A DNA stretch of 64,000 bases from Eutreptiella sp. 'Long Island Sound 2002' (lineage: Eukaryota > Euglenozoa > Euglenophyceae > Eutreptiales > Eutreptiaceae). The translations under genes and the position numbers were made by a program. The stretch is taken from NCBI GenBank assembly GCA_964036045.1, contig OZ038379.1:81188562-81252561 (forward strand), in the 5' to 3' direction. Positions within the stretch are counted from its first letter, which is position 1; every line of letters begins with the position of its first letter. Under the pieces are notes generated by a model. It had not been told where the DNA came from and did no database searches. It saw nothing but the letters and a program-made list of their open reading frames with translations. This document shows, piece after piece, positions 46,889 to 57,171 of this stretch.

Positions 46889-48441
46889 AAGCGCCCAAGG
46901 ACGAATTAACATGCCTGATAGGCACTGTGTATGAGGTTTTGCCCCCCATTGTCATAGGATGAGGCCAAAGGATCCCAACTCCATAGGCCCAAAGGGTTAT
47001 TTTTTTTGAGTGTTTTCCAAGAAATGGGCAATCTCACGTACTTGTCGTCCAAGTACGTGTAGAAGTATGTTGAGTTGGCGTTTTCTCCCTCTTTGCTTGC
47101 CTCTACATCCGGGGCATATCACTTGTCTTCCCCAGATAGTACATATATGATCCCCATATATATATTGGCAATATATTTTGCGTGCATGCTAAAATTCGGC
47201 TTTCCGAAGGGAGGTCGATTTTCGACCAAAGCACTTGCATGCGTGTTAAGGGACCAACGTTACTCTAGAATATAGGCACACTTTGATTCTAGGCCACTAG
47301 GTTGGGTGTAGAAGGCGAGGGTAGGGTTGTATGCCATATTTGGTGTCTGTTTATATACCGTTTGGAGTATATTTGCGTTCTGGCTCTTGCTCCGTGAGTT
47401 CTCTTAGTTTTTCAAAATCAACTTCTCAAAAGTTCCTTCATCCTTCCAAACTCCTTCCTGAGTATCCCACAACGCGAGCACGATGAGCGTCATTCATGAT
47501 TACAATAAATGAACAGAGTGTTCATTTAGCATCCCTGCACAACAAAATACTGCAGGGCCTGCCAACAACAACCTAAACTATGCATGCCGAAAAATATACA
47601 TGACACTCCATAACAAAAATGTAATCATTCAGGCGTGTCCTGCATGCGATATTATCCTGTGAAACTGCAACGCAATCTCTGTGCTGTCTCAGTGAGCGTG
47701 CTTGCTGTCAACGTGCGCGCGCTCTGTCTGTTTGCGGTTCTGTTTCCTGTTTCTGACTCTTTTACCCCACTGTATTCTGTTCTAAAGGGGGGGCTGTCAC
47801 ATTGGTGTGTGGGTCTGATGCCCAGGGTATTGCACTCCCCTCCCAAAGCTTTTCATGGGGGCACCAACAGTAGACCCCTGAAATGTTTGAAATAAACACT
47901 GATACCCTGGCATCTGTCACACTTACCTTACCAACCCCAAACTCCTTGTTGTCCTTCATGAGCCTTTTGTCCCTGTAAACTACCCCACTGAGGTGGGTCC
48001 TCTCTATACTGTTTACTATTGACATGGTATCTACTACGTCGTGGTCCCAAAAATCGTAGCATGGGCCACCTGCACAAATCTCGCGACAGTCAGCAATTTC
48101 GTAGTTGCTGACAAAACGAAAACAAAAATAAAACCCAAAAAAAACAAATCCAGAAATACCTACAACGGACAGCCTGCAAACAGGACCCCTGCACGAACCA
48201 GCAGTACACAGTAAGAGATGAGCCCTGCCTTTCAGAAGAAACTGCAGTGCACTGCCATTAATGCTGATATACTGAACCCAGGGTGTCCTGAGTTTCGGTA
48301 CGGGTATTGCTGTTGCTTGACATGCGACTTGGTGAAAAAGACTACAACAACAAGGTAATGGGCATACTGCAAGGCACTCTGCAGAACGTGCAGTGTTTCG
48401 TGGTGCCTGGGCTGCTTTAGTGTTTCCCGCCGCAGACAAAG
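46889..48441. repeat. Direct repeat R2 (about 1.55 kb)
   Basis: A copy of R1 at a 3,924-bp offset. It differs by scattered substitutions and by a 7-bp insertion in the candidate exon (CCACTGAGGTGGGTCC against CCACAGTCC). To the right it continues into sequence that R1 lacks. Confidence 0.9.
47927..48107 (-). other. Candidate internal exon in R2 (minus strand)
   Basis: Same acceptor and donor as in R1: a long T-rich tract ending GTTTTGTCAG, and AAG|GTAAGT. The 181-bp exon stays open: NYEIADCREICAGGPCYDFW, then NSIERTHLSGVVYRDK and KDNKEFGVGK at the donor. Reading through the donor continues open to 47,762, so the piece may instead be unspliced. Upstream on the minus strand the frame is open to about 48,529. 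The W-x-D...S pattern is loosely reminiscent of a piggyBac-type DDE region, but I do not regard that as shown. Confidence 0.4.
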
Positions 48442-48556
48442 TAGTAAAACCTGGCGCAAAGCTGGGACTAAAGTCCAGTAATGCCTGGACTATCTCATAC
48501 ATGTATGCGGTTTGGTCTCTGGTCACCATCTCCAGTGCTGTGCAGCACCACTCCCG

Positions 48557-48910
48557 TCAGCAGGAAACCCAAGCGCTGCTTGCCGTGACCCTGGGCTTGT
48601 CTCCTCTACCGATGTTACTTGCCCCTTCTGGGGTTTCTCCGGCGTAAAAAAAATGGAACGGCCTCTGCAGCCACATTCTCAGTTCCCAGCCCAGGGGTTG
48701 ATGCTTGCACGATTCCAGGGCTGTTTTGGCAATCCCCTGCCCCATCTGGTCCGCACCAATAAAAACCGTGGCGGGGGCCTGCCCAAGGAAAGGGGGCTTC
48801 CGACCCCCCTCTGTGGCGATTCTGTCCAGCATGTGTATGTGTCCTAACCCCTCTTGCCGGCTCAGGCGCCGTGGCAAGCCATCTGACCTTCCTGAGCAAG
48901 CGAAAATCAT
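48557..48910 (-). CDS. Short open frame, unknown product, doubtful
   Basis: 117 codons with an amino-acid mix more protein-like than its neighbours (GGRKPPFLGQAPATVFIGAD, then ESCKHQPLGWELRMWLQRPF and HFFYAGETPEG). It lies on the same strand as the 347-residue ORF and the R2 candidate exon, between them, so it could be an exon of one gene. No domain is recognised and no convincing splice sites define it. Confidence 0.2.
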   Translation of the reverse strand: MIFACSGRSDGLPRRLSRQEGLGHIHMLDRIATEGGRKPPFLGQAPATVFIGADQMGQGIAKTALESCKHQPLGWELRMWLQRPFHFFYAGETPEGASNIGRGDKPRVTASSAWVSC

Positions 48911-49077
48911 ATAACCGCGTGGTTTTGTGGCCAGCCATCTGGCTCCCCACTCGGAGTATGTTCACATTGTAGAAAACGCAAAGAAAGAGAACAAAACTGT
49001 CAGCACAAGCCGACATAGCTGTGTAAGTTGGAATAAATAAGCTGCACAGGGGATGCATCATTACCACCATTAGCTCC

Positions 49078-50121
49078 TTAGGAACTCCTGTCTTGTAGTC
49101 TTCGTCGCTGTCGTTCTGCCTTCGTTGGGCGCACTCCTCGATCCTTTCGCCCTCTGGATACTGGTCGATTGTCCACAGTGGCCGCGTCACCAACTCCCAT
49201 GCGTTCGACCCGCTCCACATTCGTACTTGCCTGCCAGGGGCGTCGCGCTTGGTGTTCATGGCCTGGACAGGGGCTTCCTGTCACCTCGTTGAACAGGGAC
49301 GTGTGCGCCGTTGGCCTGTCACGTTCTTGGTGTTCACCGGCGCTCCTCTGCGGTTCCTTCATTTGTTTGTCTTTCTCCTTCTCCCAAGCCTCGAATTGGC
49401 GCTGTTGCCATTCCAACTGACGAAAGACATGTGCCGCCACGTGCGGCTTGTTTTTCCCGTGCCACTCATACCACTCTCGTCGGCGATCTTGTTTGCTCCT
49501 CAATTCCTCCAGCGTCGCCAGTCTCCTTGTCGTCTGCTGGCCACTGCAGGCTGACCCCTTATCGTTGGGTATGACCAACGCCACTCGTGTCACGATGCAC
49601 CTCAGCACACCTCCATGCACGAACGCAATGTCACTGTGATATCTCGTGCGCTGCCTGCAGTCATATTGGCAGCACGCTTGTGTGCATGGATTCTCCTTGA
49701 AGAACCTGTCGTGCTCTTCCATCATTTGCCGCCGTCTGTCCGAGATGGCCATAAACTCCAGTCCTGCTGCCGTTACGGGTTGTCCTTGAACGGTGCGCAC
49801 TCGTGCTTGCGCCTTTCTCGCAATCAGCATCTCCACAATGGCCTCCTGTAGGCTGTCTTCAACGTCCATGTACTCCGGCGGCTCTTTCTTCTTCTTCTGG
49901 GTCGTCAGGGCAAAATCCTCCTTGTCAGCAGCACGCACATCCTTCTTGACAGCAGTGCAAGCATCCTTCTTGGCAACAGTGCGCGCATCCTTCTTGGCAA
50001 CAGGGCACGCATCCTTCTTGGCAACAGGGCACACATCCTTCTTGGCAACAGTGCGCGCATCCTGACAGACAGCAGTGCATACATCCTGATGGATGCTCTC
50101 GGCTATGCCATGATCACTCAT
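49078..50121 (-). CDS. 347-residue protein with eight-residue KKD repeats, unknown function
   Basis: The only long uninterrupted ORF in the lower-GC part. The start ATG at 50,121 is 39 bp downstream of repeat R3. Residues about 25-64 are five tandem copies of an 8-residue unit of type VAKKDACP (24-bp DNA repeat). This is followed by a KKKKEPPEYMD stretch, a helical-looking region (about 88-140), a cysteine cluster CTQACCQYDC at residues 146-155, and a long charged, probably coiled Arg/Glu/Gln-rich region (about 195-260). A basic tail, RGRKDRGVRPTKAERQRRR, looks like a nuclear or nucleic-acid-binding signal. No known family is recognised. Being flanked by direct repeats, it may belong to a mobile element. 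It could be a single-exon gene or one exon of a longer one. Confidence 0.5.
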   Translation of the reverse strand: MSDHGIAESIHQDVCTAVCQDARTVAKKDVCPVAKKDACPVAKKDARTVAKKDACTAVKKDVRAADKEDFALTTQKKKKEPPEYMDVEDSLQEAIVEMLIARKAQARVRTVQGQPVTAAGLEFMAISDRRRQMMEEHDRFFKENPCTQACCQYDCRQRTRYHSDIAFVHGGVLRCIVTRVALVIPNDKGSACSGQQTTRRLATLEELRSKQDRRREWYEWHGKNKPHVAAHVFRQLEWQQRQFEAWEKEKDKQMKEPQRSAGEHQERDRPTAHTSLFNEVTGSPCPGHEHQARRPWQASTNVERVERMGVGDAATVDNRPVSRGRKDRGVRPTKAERQRRRLQDRSS

Positions 50122-50159
50122 TCTCCGTCCGCCCGCGTCCTTTTCGAAGCTAAATGAAT

Positions 50160-50645
50160 GTTCATATACCGTTTTGGGTATATTTGGGTTCTGGCTCTTT
50201 CTCCGTGAGTTCTCTTAGTTTTTCAAAATCAACTTCCCAAAAGTTCCTTCATCCTTCCAAACTCCTTCCTGAGTATCCCACAACGCAAGCACGATGAGCG
50301 TCATTCATGATTACAATAAATGAACAGAGTGTTCATTTAGCATGCCTGCACAACAAAATACTGCAGGGCCTGCCAACAACAACCTAAACTATGCATGCCG
50401 AAAAATATACATGACACTCCATAACAAAAATGTAATCTTTCAGGCGTGTCCTGCATGCGATATTTTCCTGTGAAGCTGCAACGCAATCTCTGTGCTGTCT
50501 CCGTGCGCGTGCTTCCTGTCAACGTGTGCGCGCTCTGTCTGTTTGCGCTTCTGTTTTCTGTTTCTGACTCTTTTACCCCACTGGATTCTGTTCTAAAGGG
50601 GGGGCTGTCACATTGGTGTGTTGGTCTGATGCCCAGGGTATTGCA
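50160..50645. repeat. Direct repeat R3 (partial, about 0.49 kb)
   Basis: Matches R2 from about 47,349 to 47,838, in the same orientation, 2,811 bp away. It includes the TAAATGAACA hairpin but not the candidate exon. It ends at CCCAGGGTATTGCA, after which the sequences diverge. It sits directly 5' of the 347-residue ORF (minus strand), so it may act as its promoter or as a terminal repeat. Confidence 0.85.
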
Positions 50646-52510
50646 GTGTCATATCACGTGCCCATTTGGCGGGTGCACCATTCCAAGACTAACCCGCCAA
50701 TGGACCCCATATCGCACGATGCACTTCATTGTACTCCGAACCAACACTCGCAAGCCTAACCTTCGTGAAGGGACGCTTGTGGAGCGCTGCTGAAGCGATG
50801 CGCTGCGAGCAAGGTGTGTTTTCTGCAATATTCCATGTTTGCATGTGCCCACTTGGGAGGCAGCCGTGCGGCCTTCCAAAGCGCCCCAAGTGGAGCACAT
50901 ATGTGGAATCGAAGGTCATTGGTGTCGAGTCATTGTGTTTAGAAGGATTTGTCGATTACTCAATCCAATCCGAACATATTATAATATATTTGTGTAGTTT
51001 TCAGGGCACTTTTGCGTGTCTTTTCGCCAATTTTGCTGTTTTTTGCCCGTCATGATGTCATTGGCGACCTTGTATCTCAACGTTGCGCTCAATTGACATC
51101 ATGACTCAAGTATGTTATGAGGGTACACACCTTGGTGCCCAACATATCTTGGACCCGGCGAACAACTCCACTTGGGCTTGGCATATCGTGGCCGCCATGT
51201 TGGCGATTTGGGACGATCCCAAATCATGGACTCACTTGGCGACCCTGCCATTCCCAAAAACGGAGGGGTTTGGGCGACGCCCAAAAGATATGTTTGACGC
51301 AAATGACTTGATAACAATCCTATGGCACACTCCGGTCCAAGTCGGGCATGTGCCTCATTTGCCCCACCCATGAGTGTGCGCATTTTCCGCCATTTTGAGC
51401 AATTTTCCACTTTTTCCGCCCGCCGTGCACCATGTTCAGCCCCCTCGTGCACGCCGGACGCATTGACCAATGGACCATATATGACATGGGTGTTATGGAT
51501 ATTGGTCACCATTGTTCGCACACCACGTGGGCGAAGCGGAGCAACCTTCGTCAAGGTGCTAGCCCAAAGTGAGTGTGGACGATTTTGCCATTTTGGCAAT
51601 TGTGGACCCAATTTGGATTGTCACCAAGCCGAGTGGCATGGAGATCTTTGAGAGCAAAAATCATGGGAGTCTTAGTGGGACTCCCGGCGAATCTCATATG
51701 GAATTGCAGATCCGATCTCCAAGCCGGCGTGGAGATATATAATTCGGGGTACCCCGGATTTTGGCTCGTTTTAAGCAGCCAAAATGACCCCCTTTTGAGA
51801 CCCCAATTTCACCCCCCCGTCTGGTCAATTGGCGGGCCCATATCTCTATGCCCACAGAAAGCCAGGACCAAATTTCAACTTGTGCACTCACATATAGGTC
51901 CTAGGTCCTCCCTCCTATCCTGTGAGCCATTTTTGGTGATTTTGGCATCATGACCCCACTTGACGAACCCGTGGTGCCCTGATGCCGGGACCTCAGAGGG
52001 AACCAGGTTGGGTGGGGGCTCCAAGAAATTTCTACCTAAAGGGCATAGGGTCAGTTGCCTCGTCCCTACCTCTGGCGGGTCCAGATCAGGGGTCAACTTT
52101 GGAATTTTTCGAGCTAATATCGGTCTGGGCGGAAACAGCCCATTTTCAGCTACCAACTCCTAGGGGATAATGGCGGGGCCTTATCTCCAGCTCAGATGGG
52201 GGTTTGGGACCTGCCGTTAAGGGAGCATAGGAAGCCACTGTCAGTAGACCTTGGAGCTTCTTGGTCCTCAGGAACTCGCCTGTGGCTGGGAGGGACACCC
52301 TCCCCTATTGGCAGGGTTTCAGGGTCCGGACTGAGTAGGGCATGGGTTGTGTTTGAGCCCCCGCCCCTGCCAGCCACTGAGAGGGTCGGACCTGGGATTG
52401 GGATATGAGTTGGGACTGAGTGTTCTTTGTCCTGTGATGCCCTTACCCCAGTCCAATCTTAACCCCAGGTTTACATATCCTGATGTGTTGCTGTACATAC
52501 TTTTGTTCCC
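50646..52510. other. Unassigned region upstream of the gypsy element
   Basis: Moderate GC. A diverged direct repeat is visible: a block with CCAATGGACC...ATAT and AACCTTCGT(G/C)AAGG at about 50,697-50,770 and again at about 51,468-51,556. A 170-codon minus-strand frame (51,099-51,611) has no recognised domain. The right part (about 52.0-52.51 kb) could contain the 5' LTR of the downstream element, but no matching 3' copy exists in the window to define it. Confidence 0.4.
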
Positions 52511-52524
52511 TTGTATCAGAGTGG
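52511..52524 (+). other. Possible primer-binding site (initiator tRNA-Met type)
   Basis: TTGTATCAGAGT matches the plant-type initiator-Met primer site TGGTATCAGAGC at 10 of 12 positions and lies 0.4 kb before the gag start. The preceding bases do not end in the usual CA of an LTR, so the 5' LTR boundary is uncertain. Confidence 0.35.
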
Positions 52525-52895
52525 CAAGGATCCTGAAACGCTTTGTCACATGACACGAGCGTGATGATGCCCCTGTGAGCGCAGTGCCTTGCCTCTCTGC
52601 TTGCTTGCGCGTGTCCACCGCAGCGTCCCGTGGCCAGGCCCCCCAAGGGAACGCGTCAAGAGCGTTTCACCGCCGCGGGTTTACCCATCCCTCGCGTGCC
52701 ACTCGGGGCCACCTGAACCCCGAGCACCACGGGCTTCGCAGCGCCGCCCGGCAACAGCGCCGAGTCCGTGAAGGAGGTGTAGCGACCGGAACTCCGACAT
52801 CAGCGAGTTTCTTCGGCGGACCAGCACCAGCCGCACTCCCAGCTACATCACCCACCTCAACAGCCACCTCCAGGACTAGTCCATCGAGGGGAACG

Positions 52896-54407
52896 ATGGT
52901 GAATCGGCAGGAGGCGGGCAAGACGTGGCCGCTGCCCCACCCCCATGCGGTGCGCCTACTGCTTGGGTTGGTGTGGGGGCGGCACTACCGCCACAGCAAT
53001 CCCCAGTGCGAAGGCGGCATGCCCGGGAGCTTCGAGCTCTGCGAGGACATGGGCGACGACCGCCTGCAGGCAGTGGAAGACTGGCTGCGGGTGGAAAGGT
53101 ATGCCTACCGCTTCCGCCAGAAGCGCTGGAGGGTGTGGACCCGCCCGGACAGACCCGGCGAAGGGCTGCGGCCCGACGGGATTGAGGAGGACGAGAACCC
53201 CAACGAGTACCCGTCGGGCGCCACGATCAACGTCTCCATGTGGGACATGATCAAAAAGAATTTACCCGAGCCGGGGAACGAGCGCACGCTGCAGGGCAGC
53301 AGCAGCAGCGCGTCTCCTGGGAAGGAGAAGCGGTCTGCCGGGGACAAGAGGCGGGACAAGAAATTACGGGAGTACCAGGAATCCCTGGCCGCTGAAGCCG
53401 CCCAAGCCCCAAAGGGCGGAACCCCAGCCCCCAGCCCCCAACGGGCCAGTGGCAGTCACCACCCCGGCCACACCACCCTTGGCGACTTCCTTGAAGTTGC
53501 CAAGCAGGCCAAGGCCAAGCCCCGTCCGCTGCACCTGAGGAAGTCAGACCCCAGCAGCGACGTGGAGTCGGCCCACCCTGGGAGGATGCCGGCCGACGGG
53601 GCCAGCTCCAGCAGCGGCGTCGCTCCCGACCAAAGGGGCGTGGCCTGCGCCTGCGAGCGCGCCTGTGGGGTGCCCTGCATCCTTTGGGTTCCCCGGCAAC
53701 GGGCCACGCAGCAGAACGCTGCCGTGGAGGGCACCGTTGGCATCGCCCAGGAGGAGGCGGCAGATTGGGGCAGAGGCATGGCCTTCCACGCCTCGACCAT
53801 GGCGGCCATTGCGGCCGGACTCACGGCCGCAGCCGCCCAGGAGGCAGTGACTGCCCGGGTCAGGGGTGAGGTGGCGGCAGCCGCCCAGGAAGCCCGCCTG
53901 GCCCAGGAGGCCATTGCCTGCAAGGAGGCCGAGGTGAGGGCGCTGGAAGAGGCGCTTGCCCAACAGAGGGCAAAGAAGGAGGCGGACGAAAGGGCCCACG
54001 CCGGAGTAACGGCCAAGGCCCAGGCGGACGCCACCAGGAAGGACGCCATCGAGGCCGCGCGACGGAAGGTCGCTGAGGAGAGGGCCAGGACGGAGGCGGA
54101 GCTAGCAGCGCTGGAAGCGGAGAATGCTCGGCTGCAGCGGGCTCGGGAGGCCGAGGCTGCCCGTGCCCAGGAGGGGGCCGAAAGGCGAGCTGCTGCAGCA
54201 AGGGCCGCCGCAATGGAGGAGGCGGAAGCCAAGCTCCAGCGCGAGACTCCCCCGGGAGGATCCCGAGTGGAGACCCTTCGAAAGCTCTTCGAAGGGGACG
54301 CCTCCTCCAAGATGACGCTGGATCTGGAGAAGGTTGACACGGGCAGCAGTGGGGACAGTGGCCCCACCGCCTACCAACGGAGGAAGGGTAAGGGGAAGAC
54401 CCCCTAG
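52896..54407 (+). pseudogene. Gypsy gag block 1a: N-terminal domain and Ala/Glu coiled coil
   Basis: The ATG at 52,896 (MVNRQEAGKTWPLPHPHAVR) is chosen because the preceding codons, although open from 52,575, are Arg/Ser/Pro-rich leader-like sequence. Residues about 1-120 look folded, with several Trp (VRLLLGLVWGRHYRHSN, RFRQKRWRVWTRPDRPGEG). A Cys cluster, CACERACGVPC, is near residue 252. From about residue 300 to 460 the sequence is a long Ala/Glu/Arg coiled coil (EVRALEEALAQQRAKKEADE). It ends at TAG (54,405) after RRKGKGKTP, and the same frame continues afterwards without a break. No homologous domain is named; the position says gag. Confidence 0.55.
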
Positions 54408-55232
54408 AGGTCACGGAGGCCACGGAGCCCACACGACTCCGACCCCTTCTTCACCGCCAGCAACGGGGATGGACGAGGCCGCCGACATCGCCGAGGAGTG
54501 GCTGGCAGAGGAGGCGAAGATGTCCCCATGGAGCCGGAGGGTGAGAGTGAGGATCTCCCTCCTCCCTACCGGAGCTCGGGATCCACCGAGTGCGAGACCG
54601 AGACGCCTAGGTGGGGCGACCCGGACGAGGGGGAAGACATGGACTTTGGTTACACGGAGAAGCCCCCATCCTCGGACCCACCGAGGGGACCCGGCAGAGA
54701 CCCACCGGGACCCCCTGGCGGAAGACCACCAGGACCTCCCGGACGACGCCCACCACGTGGAACCCCCAGAGGCGGACCTCCGGGAGAGAGAGGACCCCCT
54801 GGACCGGGCAGACCCGGCGGGGGACCTCCTGGAGGACCCCCTGGGGACTCCGACGACCCACCAGGGAACGATGACCCGGATGCCACCTGGCGGTGGATTG
54901 TCCACCTCCGCAGGAGGGTCCAGTCCCTCGAGCGCGAGGTAGACACGGGCAAGGGCGAGATGATCCGCATCGCCAGGGTCGCCGCGGGCGCACAGAAGAA
55001 GCTGGACATCGCCCAGACGGAGATGGTCAAGATTGCCAAGGTCGCCACCGCCGCCCAGAGGGAGCTGGACATCGCCAGGGGCGAGACCAGGCTGCTGAAC
55101 AAGGTCATCAACGGACTGCAGCAGACCAGGTCTAGGCAGAGCCCACGCCCCCGGCAGAGCCCCCAGGAGTCGCCCCAGCGCCAGCGCCCCCTCTCTCAGC
55201 GCCCCCTCTCATCACAGCGCGGGCCGCCGTAA
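54408..55232 (+). pseudogene. Gypsy gag block 1b: Pro/Gly-rich and coiled segment after in-frame TAG
   Basis: Same frame as the upstream block, entered through TAG at 54,405. It begins with SPHDSDPFFTASNGDGRGRR and then becomes acidic (EPEGESEDLPPPYRSSG). About 45 residues of collagen-like PPGGRPPGPPG sequence follow, then WRWIVHLRRRVQSLEREVD and two similar helical repeats (IRIARVAAGAQKKLDIAQ / VKIAKVATAAQRELDIA), and finally a Ser/Arg/Gln-rich tail to TAA at 55,230. PPPY occurs at about 54,566 and is a potential late-domain-like motif. An internal ATG at 54,498 would allow separate translation. Confidence 0.5.
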
Positions 55233-55239
55233 CGAGCGC

Positions 55240-57171
55240 GTGCCGCCCGGCAGTGGCAGTGAGGAGTGGCGTGATGAGTGGCTCAGCGGGGAGTACCACA
55301 ACCGCCGTGCTCCATTGCGGACACCGGTACGCCCTCGACGCCCCGCACCAGCCCAGGAGCCAATCCCAATGGCTGGCAGGCGTTATGGTGGACTCAGAGA
55401 TGAAGTCCCTGGAGGGGACGTGGAGTGGGATATCGGCGGAGGCCAGGAAGACCTGGAGGAGTTCGGCATTACGCCGCCGCTTGGTGTACGACGGGAGGCC
55501 GCTGAACGCAGCCGCCGGCGCCGTGATGAGGAGGCATACATGGAAGGAGTACGGCGTGAACATGTAGGTTCAGCGTACATGGAGGAACCACGGCGTAGCC
55601 AAACGGATACCGTGGAGGAGATGGAAGTGGCGGCCGTGGGAGTCCGTGGGGGACGCCGATGGGAACCTCGGTCGACCTCGCGGCCGGCGTTCATGGTCTC
55701 TAAGGCCGCGGATGCCGCCGTGTGGGAAGACCTGAAGGACATGAAGCCCCCCACGTACGATGGCAACCCCCTCAACCTCGACCGCTTCTTGGAGAAGCTG
55801 GACGATTGGGGGATGACCGTCACTGAAGACATGGATCCCGCAGATGCGGAGAGATATGTCTTCAAACGGTTCAGGTACCGCCTGCCGGAGGTGCTCCAAG
55901 AGCTATACTTCATGGCGACCAAAGAGGGGAAAATCAGGACCCTCAAGGAAGCCACGAAGTGGCTCAACGAGCAGGAGCGGGTGGACGCTCCGCAGGTGGC
56001 TGCCAAGCGGTGGAAAACCATCAAGCTTCAGCATCATGGTTGGTAGATCCGCCTACGGGATTGGCGAGACTTCCGGGGGCAATACACCCTCTTCTGCCGC
56101 AACGTGGAGGACTGGAGTGAGGGTGACGAGCAGGCCCGCCTGCTCTCCATGCTGCCGGAAGCATGGATCAAGAGGGTCACCAAGGAGGAAGCAAAGAGAG
56201 CCAAGTCCAACCACACGGTCAAGATGATGCTCCCCAAGGATTATCATACGAACGTGGTAGCTTGGACAAGGAAGAACCTGGCCCGGGATGTCAAACGGCA
56301 CTCCCTGCGGAACGCCCTCCTCATCACCGTCACGGGCGATCGCGAGAAGACCGCGATGTGGCGCCTTGATGAGTGTGACATGAGCAGCCAGACCATCTGT
56401 CTGCAGGCCATCCTGGCGCTGATGAGTTGCAACGAGATCCCGGAGTGGGTTGGAGAGGAGGTACTCAAGGAGTACCAGAACCTCAACCACACCCGCAGGT
56501 TGAGGCCCGGCGACCGTGAGGTCAACTACGTTCGCGAGGGGTCTGGCGGGGAAGCTGCCATGAACCCAACGGGAGCCTATGGCGATGAGGCTCTCGACGA
56601 CGATGACGACGACGATGAGCCTGCCGAAGTGGCCGTTTGTGCCTTCGTGGCCAACAACCTGAACACGGGGAGCGACCGGGGTGGCCCGAAGCCCCTGCAG
56701 AAGGGTTGGAAGAAGAAGGTGAAGAAGGATCTCCACCGCATTGGCTACCCTCTGCTGTCCTTTGCGGAGTTCATACGGGCTCACCCTCAGGGCTGTTTCG
56801 TGTGTTATGGGAGGAACAAAGGGTTCAACCATGACCACCGGACATGCCCCATCCACAAGGCCGACACGGAGGCCTACAAGAAGGCGCACAGGTCGAAGAA
56901 GCGTGCACCCGCGGGTATCCGGGAGACCAAGGTGGAGGTCACCAAGGACGAGCTCTCCAAGCTGATGTCGGTGGGGACCGATTTGGCCAAGGAGATCCAG
57001 GAGATCAAGAGGTCCTGGCTTCCCAAGTCGGACGACAAGAACAAGGAGAAGAAGGAGACCAACAAGAACAAGGACAAGGACAAGAAGGGTAAGAAAGAGG
57101 GAAAGAAGAAGGGTGTCAACGAGGTTGATGCAGAGGAGAGTACCCCTACTACCACAACCGACGCCCCTTAG
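55240..57171 (+). pseudogene. Gypsy gag core with zinc knuckle, interrupted by an in-frame TAG
   Basis: The gag core begins at about 55,740 with MKPPTYDGNPLNLDRFLEKL, typical of retrotransposon gag. It continues to LQHHGW, where TAG at 56,044 interrupts, and resumes in the same frame with IRLRDWRDFRGQYTLFCRNV and EDWSEGDEQARLLSMLPEAW. The stop therefore lies inside the conserved domain. The knuckle CFVCYGRNKGFNHDHRTC (about 56,793-56,846) is C-x2-C-x8-H-x4-C, wider than the usual CCHC spacing. A Lys-rich tail (KNKEKKETNKNKDKDKKGKK) precedes TAG at 57,169. That stop is followed directly, in frame, by protease sequence. Confidence 0.75.

Noticed and set aside
47927-48107. PiggyBac-like transposase call for the candidate exon
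   Set aside because: Only a loose W-x-D...S resemblance; the DDE residues and the C-terminal Cys domain could not be placed.
52000-52510. A defined 5' LTR
   Set aside because: No second copy in the window, and no TG...CA borders could be fixed; only the primer-site-like sequence is reported.
55232-55240. Programmed frameshift between the gag blocks
   Set aside because: No slippery heptamer is seen at the joint; decay or separate initiation explains it equally well.
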